From positions 186,001 to 250,000 of the forward strand of contig NZ_BMDB01000001.1 in the NCBI RefSeq assembly GCF_014635565.1: a stretch of 64,000 nucleotides of DNA. The letters are read 5' to 3'. A program made the translations under genes and the position numbers. Numbering within the stretch: position 1 is the stretch's first letter; each line of letters opens with the position of its first letter. Shown here in pieces: positions 45,405 to 56,900 of the stretch. This DNA comes from Phocicoccus schoeneichii. Its GTDB lineage: Bacteria; Bacillota; Bacilli; Staphylococcales; Salinicoccaceae. The notes under the pieces are model-generated. The model was not told the origin of the DNA. It did not search any database and saw nothing but the letters and a program-made list of their open reading frames with translations.

Positions 45405-48191
45405 CTATTTTTTCAATGCTTCTTCTAAAATGTTTTGCTGGATGATTTTATACACACCAGCGTATCCTTCTGCAGGTGATGAGCTTTCTTGTCTGCCTAC
45501 GAAAGTGAATGTTTGTTTGTCTGTTTTCATTTCTAAGAACTTAGGTAATACAAAGTAGTATGCCCCTTGGTTCTTAGGCTCTTCTTGCACAAAACGAATT
45601 TCTTCCAGGTTTGGTAACGTTTCAAGAACTTCAGTGATGTTGCGTTTAGGGAATGGATAGATTTGTTCTAACTTAATAAGTAAGAATGAATCATCTGGTT
45701 CACTCGCTAGTTTTTCCTCAAGTTCGATTGCCATTTTACCACTTGCAACTAATACAGTCTTAACTTTTTCTGGTGCTTTATTGTCGAATAAAATCTCATG
45801 GAATTTACCACCGATAAATTCAGATAAAGGTCTAGACGTCGTGTTATTTCTAAGTAGACTCTTAGGTGATGCAAGTACTAAAGGTCTCATTTTGTCTGTA
45901 TTCAAGTTCTCTGCTTGTCTTCTTAATAAGTAGAAGTAGTTAGAGCTTGATGAGACATTTGCAATCGTCATGTTGTTTTCTGCACATAACTGTAAGAAGC
46001 GTTCAATTCTCGCACTTGAGTGTTCAGGACCTTGTCCTTCTTGAGCGTTTGGTAATAACAATGTTAAACCAGTTTGCTCTCCCCACTTCGCATTTGAAGC
46101 AGACATGAATGTGTCAAAAATTGGTTGTGCCATATTAGCAAAGTCACCATATTGTGCTTCCCAAATTGTTAACACTTCATTGTTCTCTACGTTATATCCA
46201 TATTCATATGCAACCACTGCAAGTTCAGATAATGGTGAGTTGTGGAGATCAAATGATGCTTTCGCATTTTCTAGATTCTTAAGCGGTGTATATTGTTCAC
46301 CAGTTTCAGGATCATGAAGTACTGCGTTTCTGTGTGCGAATGTTCCGCGTTCAGCATCTTCTCCTGTGATACGAATGGCTACACCATCTTCTAATAGAGT
46401 TGCAAATGCAAGTGCTTCAGCATGTCCCCAGTCTACTCGCCCATCTTCATTTTCAAACGGTAAGCGTCGTCTTTCTAATACTTTTTCAAGACGTTTAAAT
46501 ACCTTAAATGAATCTGGATAAGTGAGTAATGCATCGTTGATTTTCTTAAGTCTGTCTTCAGTTATATCTACTTCTGTTGTATTCAACTGAGGTGCTTTAG
46601 TAAACTCCGGTAAGTCGATTCTATCACTGATAATCGTGTCATTTTTATCGATTAAATCATGCGAACTACGAAGTGTTTTTTCAACAGAATCAATTGTTTC
46701 ATTTTTCTCGTCAGCTGAGATTACCCCTTCTGAAACAAGCTTATCACCATATAAATGTTCAATTGTTGGATGATTTTTGATTTCATTGTAGAGCATTGGG
46801 TTTGTTGTCATAGGCTCATCCATTTCGTTATGTCCCATACGACGGTAACCAATTAAATCAATGACAATATCCTTCTTCCAAGTTTGTCTGTAATTAAAAG
46901 CAAGTTCGATTGCTTTTAATACATGCTCAGGTTCATCCGCATTCACGTGTAAGATTGGAATATCGAAACCTTTAGCAATATCGCTCGCGTAAAGTGTCGA
47001 TCTTGCATCCCACTCTTCAGTTGTGAATCCAATTCTATTATTTGTAATGATATGAATTGCTCCACCAACAGTATAACCTTCAAGGTTTGAGAAGTTCATG
47101 GCTTCTGGGTTAACCCCTTGTGCGGGGAATGCAGCATCACCGTGTACGATTACAGCTAGAGATTTATCTGTATCTTGTACTGGCGTGTTTCCACTCTTTA
47201 CATCTTCTTGTTGAGCACGTGCTTTACCAAGTACGACTGGCCCAACTATTTCAAGGTGTGATGGGTTATTTGCAAGTGTAATTGTTTGCTCAATTCCGTA
47301 ATCAGAGAATTTTTTCTTACCACCTAAGTGATACTTAACGTCTCCCATCCATCCAGAAGTATTCTTTAATGATCCATCTTCAGGAATAAATTTAGACGCG
47401 TCTGTAGACATGAACTCACTTAACATCATTGTGTAAGGTTTTCTTAGAACGTGAGTTAATACGTTCAGTCGTCCACGGTGAGCCATACCAATCTGTAAGT
47501 TAGGCAGCTCGTTGTTTGCCATCAGTTTTAAGAGATGGTTTAACATAGGCACTAAGCTGTCTACGCCTTCGATTGAGAATCTTTTTGCACCAACAAAGTT
47601 TTTTTGAAGATATTTTTCAAAACCTTCAGTTTTTGCTAGTTCTTTAAATAATTCTTTTTTCTCTTCATTTGAATAAGAAATATCTCCATGTACTTCGATA
47701 TTTTCTTCAAACCAGGCTCTTTCTTCTTGGTTATTCATATGCATGTATTCATATGAGAGTGGTGCTGAATAAACATCTTTAAGATACTTGACTGCATCTA
47801 ATGCATTGTCAAACATACCTGTTAAATGTGTGCTAATCGTTTCAACATCTAAAGACTTTAAATCTTCTTCAGTAAAACCATAGTCTTCAAAATTAAATGT
47901 TGGCGCATTAGAGATTGTTGGTGGGTAAAGTGGGTATACTTTAGCAACTAAATGACCGTAAGTTCTGATATCCACGAGCCACTTTAAAATCCCCTTTAAT
48001 GCTGTATTGTTAGTGCTACCTGTTGTCCCCAGATTTACCTGATCTTTTGAGTCTAGAATAGAATCAAATAAAATTCTCATTTCGCTTGAAACACTTTGTC
48101 TATCTTCGATATACATATCGTAATATTCTAAGATTAAACCAAGGTTTGTACCGAAACTAACAGGCGCATTTTCGAACGCCTTTTCTTCCAT
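45405..48191 (-). CDS. odhA: 2-Oxoglutarate dehydrogenase E1
   Basis: Thiamine-diphosphate decarboxylase of the 2-oxoglutarate dehydrogenase complex, 928 aa, the usual Bacillales length. Recognisable segments: [29 protein letters not shown] (thiamine/Mg binding), [16 protein letters not shown], and [24 protein letters not shown] precedes the ATG. It is the promoter-proximal gene of odhA-odhB; its promoter must lie in the 92 bases before arlS's end. Confidence 0.97.
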   Translation of the reverse strand: MEEKAFENAPVSFGTNLGLILEYYDMYIEDRQSVSSEMRILFDSILDSKDQVNLGTTGSTNNTALKGILKWLVDIRTYGHLVAKVYPLYPPTISNAPTFNFEDYGFTEEDLKSLDVETISTHLTGMFDNALDAVKYLKDVYSAPLSYEYMHMNNQEERAWFEENIEVHGDISYSNEEKKELFKELAKTEGFEKYLQKNFVGAKRFSIEGVDSLVPMLNHLLKLMANNELPNLQIGMAHRGRLNVLTHVLRKPYTMMLSEFMSTDASKFIPEDGSLKNTSGWMGDVKYHLGGKKKFSDYGIEQTITLANNPSHLEIVGPVVLGKARAQQEDVKSGNTPVQDTDKSLAVIVHGDAAFPAQGVNPEAMNFSNLEGYTVGGAIHIITNNRIGFTTEEWDARSTLYASDIAKGFDIPILHVNADEPEHVLKAIELAFNYRQTWKKDIVIDLIGYRRMGHNEMDEPMTTNPMLYNEIKNHPTIEHLYGDKLVSEGVISADEKNETIDSVEKTLRSSHDLIDKNDTIISDRIDLPEFTKAPQLNTTEVDITEDRLKKINDALLTYPDSFKVFKRLEKVLERRRLPFENEDGRVDWGHAEALAFATLLEDGVAIRITGEDAERGTFAHRNAVLHDPETGEQYTPLKNLENAKASFDLHNSPLSELAVVAYEYGYNVENNEVLTIWEAQYGDFANMAQPIFDTFMSASNAKWGEQTGLTLLLPNAQEGQGPEHSSARIERFLQLCAENNMTIANVSSSSNYFYLLRRQAENLNTDKMRPLVLASPKSLLRNNTTSRPLSEFIGGKFHEILFDNKAPEKVKTVLVASGKMAIELEEKLASEPDDSFLLIKLEQIYPFPKRNITEVLETLPNLEEIRFVQEEPKNQGAYYFVLPKFLEMKTDKQTFTFVGRQESSSPAEGYAGVYKIIQQNILEEALKK

Positions 48192-48283
48192 TGACTGCCA
48201 CCTCTTTGTTAATTTTCACTTGTATTAAGTTTAACATGTAACCCCTTTACAATAAAGAACTTCATGATTAGTAAAAGTTATTA

Positions 48284-49645
48284 TTATCTAGGAGGAAAAC
48301 TAATGTGAATTGTTGTATGATCACCTTCCACACTTTCAATTTTTACTGAGCCGTTATTGGCTTCAATAATTTTTTCTGCAATTGAAAGACCAAGACCATT
48401 ACCACCTTGTTCTCTACTTCTAGATTTATCTACTCTGTAGAATCTATTAAATACTTTTTCTTGTTCTTTTACAGGAATTCCTATTCCACTATCCCTAATT
48501 GTAATATGTCTGTGCTTGTATTTATCTAAAAATGTGCTAACTTTAATTGTTTTATTAATAGTATCGTATTTAATTGCATTATCTAAGAAAATAATTAAAA
48601 TTTGTTCAAATTGATACTGACTCATTTTTAAATAGATTGGTTTTTTAGATAAATTTAAGATAAACGTATAGTCTGGATGAATTTTCTTCATCGCTTCAAT
48701 ACGCGCTTTAATGTCCTCATTTACATCAAACTCTGTCAGTTCTAGAGGCTCTGTTTTTTCGCTCTTAGTGAGTTGTAACAATTCTTCTACAAGCTTCTGA
48801 ATTCTGTTCAATTCAACAATCGAAATATCAAGCGATTCCTCGAGTACATCGGGATTGTTTTTACCCCATCGATTGATCAAGTTTAAGTGACCTTGAACGA
48901 TTTGTAGTGGCGTTCTGAGCTCATGCGAAGCATCTTCCACAAATTGTTTCTGTGAGTTATAAGATGATTCAAGTGCAGTCATCATCGTGTTGAAAGACTC
49001 GACCATGAGGTCAATTTCTTCGATATTTGTGGTTAAATTCAGGCGTTCAGAGAAACCATTATTTTCAACGTCTTGCAGTTGTTTAGTAAATCTTCTTATC
49101 GGCCTAACCATTTGACCCGAGAAGAAAAAACTAATTACAGATGTGAATGAAATAGATATAAAACCTACTAATGTTGCAATAATCACAATCATTTGTAGAA
49201 CAGTGTAATATTCTTTTAGCGGATGGATAACGGCAATATAGCCATTCCAATAATTAGATTGTACACGTTCAGTACTGACCAAATATTTTTCACCATCAAA
49301 TTCACGAGTCACCGTGCTACCGTTTGTTATCTCTTCTTCTGTTAGTTTAAATAATGCTTCGCCTCTAACTGGCCATTGATATACTTCATCGCCATTTGCA
49401 GTGAATAAGATAAACCGCTGATTATCAAAGAGATTTGAATATATTTCTCGTTCAGAAATAGTGTTGATTGGTGTTGTTTCATACAACATCTTCATCTCTT
49501 TAACACTTCGATCCGCAGAACGATACTCTAAATCTTTAAGATAAATACTTGTCGCATAGATTAAGAAGGTACTAAAGAGTATGAATGATCCAGTAATAAT
49601 CAGTATCGATAATCTCATCCACCGTGTTCTGAGTGATTGCTTCAT
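48284..49645 (-). CDS. arlS: Sensor histidine kinase ArlS
   Basis: 453 aa. Two membrane helices (about residues 10-35 and 150-178) flank an extracellular sensor; then HAMP, the dimerisation helix with phospho-accepting His241 in [16 protein letters not shown], and the HATPase domain ([35 protein letters not shown]). Partner of ArlR; in S. aureus the pair controls autolysis, adhesion and virulence genes. ATG overlaps the arlR stop (ATGA). Confidence 0.94.
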   Translation of the reverse strand: MKQSLRTRWMRLSILIITGSFILFSTFLIYATSIYLKDLEYRSADRSVKEMKMLYETTPINTISEREIYSNLFDNQRFILFTANGDEVYQWPVRGEALFKLTEEEITNGSTVTREFDGEKYLVSTERVQSNYWNGYIAVIHPLKEYYTVLQMIVIIATLVGFISISFTSVISFFFSGQMVRPIRRFTKQLQDVENNGFSERLNLTTNIEEIDLMVESFNTMMTALESSYNSQKQFVEDASHELRTPLQIVQGHLNLINRWGKNNPDVLEESLDISIVELNRIQKLVEELLQLTKSEKTEPLELTEFDVNEDIKARIEAMKKIHPDYTFILNLSKKPIYLKMSQYQFEQILIIFLDNAIKYDTINKTIKVSTFLDKYKHRHITIRDSGIGIPVKEQEKVFNRFYRVDKSRSREQGGNGLGLSIAEKIIEANNGSVKIESVEGDHTTIHISFPPR

Positions 49646-50310
49646 GACCGAATCACGTATCCGACACCACGTACGGTTTCTATTATTTTATCTTTTTTAA
49701 ATGGTTTAAGTTTATTTCTGAGATATCGAATATATACATCTACAACATTGGTTTCCACTTCGTTTTCATACCCCCAAATGTTGTTTAAGATTGATTCGCG
49801 ACGGAGTACGACATCTCGGTTTTTAATTAGCATAACGAGTAGCTCGTACTCTGTTTTTGTAAGATCAAGTTCTGTGTCTTCAACAAAAACTTTATAGGCA
49901 GTCGGATCAATCTTAATATCATGTAGTGTTAACACTTGGCTATTACTGCGCTGTGTTCGCCTCATAATAACACGAAGACGCGCAAGTAACTCTTCAATTT
50001 CAAATGGTTTAACGATATAGTCATCTGCACCATAATCTAGACCTATAACTTTATCGACTGTTGAGTCTTTTGCGGTAATCATAATGATTGGAGTGTCTTT
50101 TACATTACGAATCTTTCTGCATACCTCTAAACCATTCATTTCAGGAAGCATTAGATCGAGTAAGATACAGTCATAATCCTTTTCTAGAGCCATATGTAGA
50201 CCTTGTAGTCCATCGTGTATTTGATCTACTTCATACCCCTCATGATTTAATTCGAGTTCAATAAAACGTGCAAGGTTTTGTTCATCTTCTATTATTAAAA
50301 TTTTTGCCAC
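49642..50310 (-). CDS. arlR: Response regulator ArlR
   Basis: 222 aa, OmpR/PhoB class. Receiver domain with acidic Glu8/Asp9, phospho-Asp52 in [12 protein letters not shown] and Lys in VKPFE; C-terminal winged helix ([35 protein letters not shown]). The start codon is GTG (50310), with AGAAGGTGA upstream. Coupled to arlS by a 4-base overlap. Confidence 0.95.
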   Translation of the reverse strand: MAKILIIEDEQNLARFIELELNHEGYEVDQIHDGLQGLHMALEKDYDCILLDLMLPEMNGLEVCRKIRNVKDTPIIMITAKDSTVDKVIGLDYGADDYIVKPFEIEELLARLRVIMRRTQRSNSQVLTLHDIKIDPTAYKVFVEDTELDLTKTEYELLVMLIKNRDVVLRRESILNNIWGYENEVETNVVDVYIRYLRNKLKPFKKDKIIETVRGVGYVIRS

Positions 50311-50354
50311 TTCGTCACCTTCTTATTCATAATAATACCAAAAAACTAATACAA

Positions 50355-50388
50355 AATAAAAAGAGGACCATTATGAGTGGTCCTCTTT
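50355..50388 (-). terminator. Terminator after the GNAT gene
   Basis: Eleven-base perfect stem AAAGAGGACCA / TGGTCCTCTTT; on the minus strand it is followed by a T-rich run, before the arlR promoter region. Confidence 0.83.
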
Positions 50389-50390
50389 AT

Positions 50391-51017
50391 TTAAGTATTT
50401 GAAGCTTGTGTGTCCGGTGTTTCTTGTGCGTAACTTTGTTGTTTAATTAATAAGTTCTTTTTAACCTCTGGCCATTCTTCGTCGATGATCGAATAGACAA
50501 CTAAATTTCTTGGAACACCGTGCAGTGCACGTTCTTTTCTTAGTACGCCTTCTTTTGTAAATCCAAGGCGTTCAATTGCTCTATTTGAGCGTTCATTTCT
50601 TTCATCAGCTCGGATTTGTACGCGCATCATGTTCATTGTCTCAAAACAGAATTCTAGTAATAAGAATTTTGAGTCTGAGTTAACGAATGTACGCTGTGCA
50701 CGTGCACCAAACCATGAAGCACCAATTTCACAGCTATTTCTTTCATAGTCAATATGCTGGATTCTCGTGCTTCCCATTACCTCTCCAGTAGATTTAAGAA
50801 TTACAACAAAAGGAATAGATTTCATTTCGTTTCTAAGATCAATCGCACTTTGAACCCATTCATTCATTAGGTCGGCGGAGGTTGCTTGGAACAACATATA
50901 TGTCCAAATGCTCTCATGATTTATATTGTGTAAATCTTTTGCATGAGAAAGCTGCATTGGTATCAATCGGATTCTATCATTCTCTAAAGTGATTTGTTCA
51001 TATAAATTTGTAATCAA
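50391..51017 (-). CDS. GNAT N-acetyltransferase (RimJ/RimL-like)
   Basis: 208 aa. The RimJ/RimL type of GNAT fold is seen in RLIPMQLSHAKDLHNI, GSTRIQHIDYERNSCEIGASWF, and the cofactor helix region NERSNRAIERLGFTKEGVLRKE. Substrate unknown. The start codon is TTG (51017), with AGGTGGAG upstream. Forty bases after the PAP2 gene on the same strand, so the end of the murG unit. The last 20 residues are a polar tail. Confidence 0.87.
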   Translation of the reverse strand: MITNLYEQITLENDRIRLIPMQLSHAKDLHNINHESIWTYMLFQATSADLMNEWVQSAIDLRNEMKSIPFVVILKSTGEVMGSTRIQHIDYERNSCEIGASWFGARAQRTFVNSDSKFLLLEFCFETMNMMRVQIRADERNERSNRAIERLGFTKEGVLRKERALHGVPRNLVVYSIIDEEWPEVKKNLLIKQQSYAQETPDTQASNT

Positions 51018-51056
51018 GTTACTCCACCTACCTATAATATTTGTTATTGTGTGTCA

Positions 51057-51689
51057 TCATTTACTTTTTTGTGGTGTTGGGGTTTTAAGCTTGTTATGTA
51101 ATAGTGCACTTACACCAAATACAACTGCTGTACCAATCATCATCCCTGCTAATACGTCTGTTGGGAAGTGAACACCGAGATATACTCTTGAAGCGCATAT
51201 CATTAAAATAAATGCAGCACATAATCCATACATCACAGCTTTGTGATTTAAGTTCGTATGTTTTATAATGACCATCAGACTTCCGAAGAATATAGTGGAT
51301 CCTAGGCTGTGACCACTTGGGAAACTGAACCCAGAAATATCGATTAATCGTAAGAATGATGGACGCTCTCTATCGAATGAGTGCTTTAAAACCGGAATTA
51401 AAATGCTAGAAGACATCATTGAAATAAGCATAAATAATGCGTGTATATTTAAACGATATAGCATGAGTATGACTATTACAATCATAGACATAACAACCAT
51501 AGTAATCACTTCTCCGAGTTGCGTAAACCCAAGCATGAGTGCTGTTGTTATAAAGCTTTCAGACGCATAGATGAATTCATAGACCTCTCTATCTATCCAC
51601 TTGCCTAGTCTCGATTCATGAAAGAGTGCGATAACACCAAAAATTATGGTGAACACGATAAATAGTGATAGCTTTTTTGCTCTACTCAT
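51057..51689 (-). CDS. PAP2-family membrane phosphatase
   Basis: 210-aa protein with about six membrane helices. The three-part phosphatase motif is complete: KHSFDRERPS, SFPSGHSLGS and RVYLGVHFPTDV, with catalytic histidines in the second and third. Such enzymes dephosphorylate undecaprenyl-pyrophosphate or phosphatidylglycerol-phosphate; the neighbour murG favours a cell-wall lipid substrate, but that is inference. Starts one base after murG ends, with GGAGGAA inside murG. Confidence 0.88.
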   Translation of the reverse strand: MSRAKKLSLFIVFTIIFGVIALFHESRLGKWIDREVYEFIYASESFITTALMLGFTQLGEVITMVVMSMIVIVILMLYRLNIHALFMLISMMSSSILIPVLKHSFDRERPSFLRLIDISGFSFPSGHSLGSTIFFGSLMVIIKHTNLNHKAVMYGLCAAFILMICASRVYLGVHFPTDVLAGMMIGTAVVFGVSALLHNKLKTPTPQKSK

Positions 51690-51690
51690 A

Positions 51691-52761
51691 TTATTCCTCC
51701 GAAACTAGTTTTTCGACAAGCTCTAATGACGTAATTCCTACATCAAAGTTATCCATGCGATTCACAAATGATGTACGTTCTTTGTGAATTCTTGTTAAAG
51801 CATCCGTCAATTTCGACAAGGATAAATCTTCCTCATCTAACTTAATGGCAAATCCTTGTTCTTCAAAAAATGTTGCATTTTCGATCTGATCTCCCCTACT
51901 TTGTGATAAAGGTAAAGGAATTAAGATCATTGGTTTTCTTAACGCTAAAAATTCATATATCGCATTTGAACCACTTCTTGAGATGACTGTATCTGTGATT
52001 GATAACAGATGCGCGAGTTCACTTTTTACGAACTCGAATTGTTTATAATGACATGTTTCTAACGTATGGTCAATATTATTTTGACCTGTGATATGAATGA
52101 TTTGATACGCTTCTGTCAATTCGTCTAGATGTTCACGTACAAAATCATTGATATGTTTTGCACCGAGTGAGCCACCGATAATCATGAGTGTCTCCTTATT
52201 AGGATCAAATCCTGTTAATTCATAACCAATAGATTCATTTCCACGTTTTAACTCGTCTCTAATAACTGGACCAATGTATTCTGATTTACTTTTGTCCACA
52301 TACTCAAGAGTTTTTTCGAATGTGACAAAAATTTTATTTGCAAACTTACCCGCAATTTTATTCGCAAGTCCTGGTGTAATATCCGACTCATGAATGTAGA
52401 TTGGGATATTTAAGCTTTTAGCAGCTAAAACAACTGGTACAGTTACAAAACCACCTTTAGAAAAGACGAATTCTGGTTTTACTTTTTTTATTATCTTACG
52501 TGCCTCTAATACTCCTTTGAATACTCTAAAAACATCGACAGCATTTTCTAGTGAGAAATATCTGCGTAATTTACCGCTAGAAATTTGCTTATAAGTAATT
52601 CCTGTTGTACTGATGACTTCCTTTTCAATACCTGTTTTAGAGCCAATATAAACAGGTTCAATATTCTTATTGATGAGCTCAGGTATTATGAGCTTATTAA
52701 GTATAACATGACCAACTGTACCGCCGCCTGTTAAAATCACTCTTTTATGTTTTTGACTCAT
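51691..52761 (-). CDS. murG: UDP-GlcNAc:lipid I N-acetylglucosaminyltransferase
   Basis: Makes lipid II at the cytosolic membrane face. 356 aa. N-terminal GGGTVGHV loop, GSKTGIEKEVI, SSGKLRRYFSLEN, HESDITPGLANKI, and the donor-sugar site SRSGSNAIYEFLALRKPMILIPLPLSQSRGDQ in pieces. It follows staphylococcal MurG closely (TVGHV instead of the common TGGHI). It lies outside a division-wall cluster, as in S. aureus, and is followed by the PAP2 gene. Confidence 0.96.
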   Translation of the reverse strand: MSQKHKRVILTGGGTVGHVILNKLIIPELINKNIEPVYIGSKTGIEKEVISTTGITYKQISSGKLRRYFSLENAVDVFRVFKGVLEARKIIKKVKPEFVFSKGGFVTVPVVLAAKSLNIPIYIHESDITPGLANKIAGKFANKIFVTFEKTLEYVDKSKSEYIGPVIRDELKRGNESIGYELTGFDPNKETLMIIGGSLGAKHINDFVREHLDELTEAYQIIHITGQNNIDHTLETCHYKQFEFVKSELAHLLSITDTVISRSGSNAIYEFLALRKPMILIPLPLSQSRGDQIENATFFEEQGFAIKLDEEDLSLSKLTDALTRIHKERTSFVNRMDNFDVGITSLELVEKLVSEE

Positions 52762-52793
52762 AGGTTACCTCTTTCTAGAATTTCATTTTGATA

Positions 52794-52828
52794 CAAAAAA
52801 CACCCGTACAAAGCGAACTTTGTACGGA
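52794..52828 (-). terminator. Terminator after ctpA
   Basis: Ten-base perfect stem CCGTACAAAG / CTTTGTACGG with a four-base loop and six T on the minus strand. It separates the thyA-ctpA run from murG. Confidence 0.88.
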
Positions 52829-52835
52829 TTTAATA

Positions 52836-54398
52836 CTATTCTTCAGACTCTTCTTCGTCAAGTGAACGATCGTTATTTACTGGAATGTATTTAGAATACT
52901 CTTCCATTTCTTTCGTCACTTCTTCTTTCGTTTTTTCACCTTTAATATAGTCCATTAATTGATTTAACTGAGTATCATTTTCTTTGATATGATTTCGTAA
53001 GTCAACCATTAATTGTTCTGTTGTTTTTCCAGTGACAAAGCCTGAAGCTTCAATATTGTGTTTAGTTTGATATTTTTTCACTTCTAATTCAAGATTTTTA
53101 TCAAATGTATTGTCAAATGATTTAATGTCGAATCCTAAAGCATCAAGAGCAACTTTAATAGATAGAATATCATCATTTTCTTGACCAATAACATATACTT
53201 CACTTGAATCTAAATATTTAATCCTAGTATAATCTGGTGTGTTAATAACAAAGTCAGGGTCAATACCTTTACCATGTACCCATGTTTCATTAGGTGTTAA
53301 CCATTTTGAATTTGTGTATTTAACGAGCGAACCGTCTTTAAATTCACTTGTTGTTTGAACAATACCTTTACCAAATGTTTTATTGCCAACAACTTCAGCA
53401 TCAGTCAAGTCCATTAAAGCACCAGTAAACACTTCTGAAGCCGATGCCGAACCTTCATTTACTAAGATATAAATATTATCAAAATTCTTAGTGCTTGGAT
53501 TTTGTTCCACTTGTGCCTTTACTACTTCACGCGTTTTTCCTGCATATTCAAGATAAAGTAATGTTTCACCTTTAGGTACAAACTGGTTGATCATCGCAAG
53601 AGCTTCATTGAGAAGTCCACCAGGGTTATTTCTAAAGTCGATAATGATATCTTTAACGTCATCTTCAGCAGCTTGATCTAAGTACTTCTGTAATTCATCA
53701 GAAGTCCCTTCTTGGAATCTATTAATGCTGATATGACCAATATCATCTTTTTCTTCAAAAGTCACAGAGTCGATATGAATTTTATCACGTTTAATTTTAA
53801 TATCAAACGGCTTATCAGATCCACGAATAATCGTCAGAATAACTTCTGTCCCTTTTTTACCTCTAATCATTGCAGCTGCTTCAGAAGTTGACACACCTTC
53901 AATAGATTTACCATTTACTTTTACGATTTTATCTCCAGTTTGGATTCCCGCAGCTTCTGCTGGTGACCCTTTGATTGGCGAAGAAACAACAATGACGTTA
54001 TTCTCTTGCATAATTTCCGTACCAATACCTTCAAATTCACCTGTGATTGATTCTTCAAATTTAGCTGTTTCATCAATTGACATGTATTCACTATATGGGT
54101 CATCTAAACCTTCAACCATACCCTTAATTGATTTCTCAATTAACTGTTCCTTATCAACATCTGTATAATATTCTTTTGTAATCGTGTCATAGACGTTATA
54201 TAATTTAGCAAATTCTTGTCTTGTATCTGTTCCAACGTTTACTGCGCGTTCAGTACGACCATCAATGCTCAGCGCTGTGATGATTGCTGTCAGTATGATT
54301 GTTGAGAGTAAGATGATTAAGAACCAAAATATATTTAAGTTAATACGCCTTGGACCACGTAATTTTTCCTCATTTAATTCATCATGTGAATCGTTCAA
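52836..54398 (-). CDS. ctpA: Carboxy-terminal processing protease CtpA (S41)
   Basis: 520 aa. One N-terminal membrane anchor (about residues 22-45), PDZ domain (about 120-195, GIGTEIMQENNVIVV), protease domain with Ser319 in GSASASE and Lys344 in FGKG, spaced 25 residues as in CtpB-type Ser-Lys enzymes. A peptidoglycan-binding-like domain follows (about 405-470) and an acidic tail ends it. Acts outside the membrane. The start codon is TTG (54398), with AGGTGAG upstream; 24 bases after deoD. Confidence 0.94.
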   Translation of the reverse strand: MNDSHDELNEEKLRGPRRINLNIFWFLIILLSTIILTAIITALSIDGRTERAVNVGTDTRQEFAKLYNVYDTITKEYYTDVDKEQLIEKSIKGMVEGLDDPYSEYMSIDETAKFEESITGEFEGIGTEIMQENNVIVVSSPIKGSPAEAAGIQTGDKIVKVNGKSIEGVSTSEAAAMIRGKKGTEVILTIIRGSDKPFDIKIKRDKIHIDSVTFEEKDDIGHISINRFQEGTSDELQKYLDQAAEDDVKDIIIDFRNNPGGLLNEALAMINQFVPKGETLLYLEYAGKTREVVKAQVEQNPSTKNFDNIYILVNEGSASASEVFTGALMDLTDAEVVGNKTFGKGIVQTTSEFKDGSLVKYTNSKWLTPNETWVHGKGIDPDFVINTPDYTRIKYLDSSEVYVIGQENDDILSIKVALDALGFDIKSFDNTFDKNLELEVKKYQTKHNIEASGFVTGKTTEQLMVDLRNHIKENDTQLNQLMDYIKGEKTKEEVTKEMEEYSKYIPVNNDRSLDEEESEE

Positions 54399-54422
54399 AA
54401 TCTCACCTATTTCTAATTGAAG

Positions 54423-55136
54423 TTAGTTGCCAGCGAATGGTACTGCAGCATCTAACGCAATTTCGATCATTTCGTTAAACGTTGTTTGTCTCTCTTCTGG
54501 AGTCGTAAGCTCACCCGTTAATACGTGGTCAGATACAGTTAAAATACCTAGCGCTCTCGCATCATATTTCTTAGCAATTGTGAATAATGCACTACATTCC
54601 ATCTCTAATGCAAGCACACCGTAATCAGCTAATTGCTCGATATCGCCATTTGCATCATAGAAGGAATCTGCTGTAAATACGTTACCTACTTTTACTTCTA
54701 CACCGCGTTTTTTAGCTTCGTTATAAGAAGATAAAAGAAGCTCGAAGTCAGAAGTTGGTGCATATTCTACGTTTTTGAATAATTTTCTATTTTGGAATGA
54801 GTCTGTTGATGCACTTTGTGCAATGATAACGTCTCTTACTTTAACGTCTTTTTGGATTGCTCCACATGTACCAACACGGATTAAGTTTTTAACACCGTAG
54901 TCGTTCATCAGTTCATTAACATAAATAGAAATTGATGGTACACCCATACCAGTACCCATTACAGAAATTCTTTTTCCTTTATAAGTTCCTGTATATCCAA
55001 ACATATTTCTTACGTCGTTAAACTGAACAGGATCTTCTAAGAATGTTTCAGCAATGTACTTCGCTCGAAGTGGATCTCCTGGTAAAAGAATAGTGTCCGC
55101 GATTTCGCCTTGTTTTGCATTAATATGAATACTCAT
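54423..55136 (-). CDS. deoD: Purine nucleoside phosphorylase, DeoD type
   Basis: 237 aa, hexameric phosphorylase of the bacterial DeoD class. [17 protein letters not shown] at the N-terminus binds phosphate; VSDH near residue 205 carries the catalytic Asp; [13 protein letters not shown] is the ribose site. AAGGAG precedes the ATG. Placed between yozE and ctpA in a tight same-strand run. Confidence 0.95.
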   Translation of the reverse strand: MSIHINAKQGEIADTILLPGDPLRAKYIAETFLEDPVQFNDVRNMFGYTGTYKGKRISVMGTGMGVPSISIYVNELMNDYGVKNLIRVGTCGAIQKDVKVRDVIIAQSASTDSFQNRKLFKNVEYAPTSDFELLLSSYNEAKKRGVEVKVGNVFTADSFYDANGDIEQLADYGVLALEMECSALFTIAKKYDARALGILTVSDHVLTGELTTPEERQTTFNEMIEIALDAAVPFAGN

Positions 55137-55148
55137 TTTTACAACTCC

Positions 55149-55370
55149 TTAATAATTTAACCAATTTTCATATTCTGAAAATGTTTTATCGAATGTATCG
55201 AGTTTAACATTTTCATAAGGATTTTTCTCTAGATAATCTGAAATTTCATCATAATCTTTTGAAAACTTAGGGAAAGAAAAGTCATTCACGAGGTGTTTAG
55301 CAAGCACACCTTCATCTGATTTTTCACCAACCTTAGTTTTCATATATTGATAGAAAGACACGTCTTTCAT
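55149..55370 (-). CDS. YozE family protein (UPF0346)
   Basis: 73 aa. It shows the YozE_SAM_like pattern: SFYQYMKTKVGEKSDEGVLAKH, FPKFSKDYDEISDYLE and a C-terminal FSEYENWL. A small helical protein of unknown role. AGAGGTG precedes the ATG; 12 bases before deoD and nine after msrB. Confidence 0.87.
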   Translation of the reverse strand: MKDVSFYQYMKTKVGEKSDEGVLAKHLVNDFSFPKFSKDYDEISDYLEKNPYENVKLDTFDKTFSEYENWLNY

Positions 55371-55379
55371 ATTACACCT

Positions 55380-55805
55380 CTATTCAAAAATCGAAAGATA
55401 TTCCTCATATCCATTCGTTTTAAGTTCTTCTTTAGGGATAAAATCAAGAGATGCAGAGTTGATGCAGTAGCGTATGCCACCAAGTTCTTCTGGTCCATCA
55501 GGGAACACGTGTCCGAGATGTGAATCAGATGAATCACTTCTCACTTCTACACGCCTCATACCGTGTGAATCATCAAAGTGTTCAGAGACTGAGTCTGAAA
55601 TTGTTTTAGAGAATGATGGCCATCCACACATCGCATTGTATTTATCTTTAGAACTAAATAAAGGTTTACCAGAAAGCTTATCTACGTAGATTCCTTCTTC
55701 ATAATGATCATCAAATTCATTTTGGAAAGGACGCTCAGTTCCGCTTTCTTTCATTACGTGATATTCGAGTTCTGTTAAATCTTCTACTGATTTTCTTCTT
55801 TCCAT
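55380..55805 (-). CDS. msrB: Peptide-methionine (R)-S-oxide reductase
   Basis: 141 aa. Catalytic Cys114 in [11 protein letters not shown]; Cys60 in [11 protein letters not shown] is the resolving cysteine. The two CxxC zinc pairs of some MsrB proteins are absent, as in staphylococcal MsrB. Its ATG shares a base with the msrA stop (TAATG), so both stereoisomers of methionine sulfoxide are handled by one coupled pair. Confidence 0.96.
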   Translation of the reverse strand: MERRKSVEDLTELEYHVMKESGTERPFQNEFDDHYEEGIYVDKLSGKPLFSSKDKYNAMCGWPSFSKTISDSVSEHFDDSHGMRRVEVRSDSSDSHLGHVFPDGPEELGGIRYCINSASLDFIPKEELKTNGYEEYLSIFE

Positions 55806-56326
55806 TATTGTTCACTCCAATGATTTTCAATAAAAGCTTTTCTACCTGATCCTTTGTAAAAGGCATTGTAGTGTGCTTTGTTTTTATCATAAAAGTCTTG
55901 GTGATGCTCTTCAGCTTCATAAAAGTTTTTAAATGGTAACACAGGTGTGTTGATTGGTTTACTAAAGATTTTTTGGTTGTCCAAGTCTTCAATTACGTCA
56001 AGTGCAATTTGTTTTTGCTCATCATCGTGATAAAAAATAGCAGGCATATACATGCTTCCTCTATCACCAAATTGTCCGTCTTTGTCAGTAGGGTCAAATG
56101 TTTTAAAGAAGATGTCTAAAATTTCTTTAAAAGTAATTGTGTTTTCATCGAATGTTATTTGGACAGATTCTGTATGTCCTGTTGTACCTGTAGCGACTTG
56201 TTCATAAGTTGGATTTTCTAGGTCTCCATTTGAATAACCCGAAATGACAGATTCGATTCCGTCCCACTGGTTAAATGGTTTAACGAGACACCAGAAACAT
56301 CCGCCTGCGAGTGTTGCTTTTTGCAT
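55805..56326 (-). CDS. msrA: Peptide-methionine (S)-S-oxide reductase
   Basis: 173 aa. GCFWC motif with catalytic Cys10; [22 protein letters not shown] is the substrate-binding stretch (Gly-Tyr-x-x-Gly). GGAATGA precedes the ATG. Coupled to msrB downstream and six bases after ypmS. Confidence 0.96.
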   Translation of the reverse strand: MQKATLAGGCFWCLVKPFNQWDGIESVISGYSNGDLENPTYEQVATGTTGHTESVQITFDENTITFKEILDIFFKTFDPTDKDGQFGDRGSMYMPAIFYHDDEQKQIALDVIEDLDNQKIFSKPINTPVLPFKNFYEAEEHHQDFYDKNKAHYNAFYKGSGRKAFIENHWSEQ

Positions 56327-56332
56327 ATTAAA

Positions 56333-56896
56333 TCATTCCTTAAATAAGTTGTCTATTGAAAAATACCATGCATCGTTTTTGTAATCGATGTTGTTAATTG
56401 TTACATCCATATCCATCTCTTTTGTAAAAATAGAACTATCGACGATGATTGCTTTTCTGTCATTACTATAAGATAATCCTTCTTCAAGTGGGATATAGTT
56501 CTTCATAAAAGAATATACATAATCACCACTGATCGGTAGATTCATTATATCTACTTTCACCAAGTTGAGTATTATTTTATCTTTATGAACGATTGGATCT
56601 ACCTGGATATCGATATCAATACTTTTACCAAGTACAGGATATTTAGTGTTGAGTAAAACACTAGTCTTATCAATTTTAACAGAAAGATCGTCTGTTTCGA
56701 TATATTGGTTAATAATGTTCTCTATTGTCTCATTATTTGTAATTACTTGAATGTCTGTTTGTTTAGATGGTGATTCAGCGATTTCTTCATCGTATTTTGG
56801 TGCAAGTACAATCATTAAAACAATACTAATCACTACTAATACGTTAATTCCTAATAGAATTAAAAAGGAAAGTTTCCATTTGTTTTTAAAATTCAT
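56333..56896 (-). CDS. YpmS family (DUF2140) membrane-anchored protein
   Basis: 187 aa. One N-terminal membrane helix (about residues 9-31), then an extracytoplasmic beta-rich domain. It corresponds to B. subtilis YpmS and to the gene in the same place in S. aureus. Function unknown. Four bases after folA; six before msrA. The low-complexity KQTDIQVITNNETIENIINQY stretch is a linker-helix. Confidence 0.78.
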   Translation of the reverse strand: MNFKNKWKLSFLILLGINVLVVISIVLMIVLAPKYDEEIAESPSKQTDIQVITNNETIENIINQYIETDDLSVKIDKTSVLLNTKYPVLGKSIDIDIQVDPIVHKDKIILNLVKVDIMNLPISGDYVYSFMKNYIPLEEGLSYSNDRKAIIVDSSIFTKEMDMDVTINNIDYKNDAWYFSIDNLFKE

Positions 56897-56900
56897 CTGA

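Noticed and set aside
48237-48251. Palindrome TGTAA-N5-TTACA upstream of odhA, similar to a cre site
   Set aside because: The spacer is one base longer than in cre sites and lacks the central CG; may be chance in AT-rich DNA.
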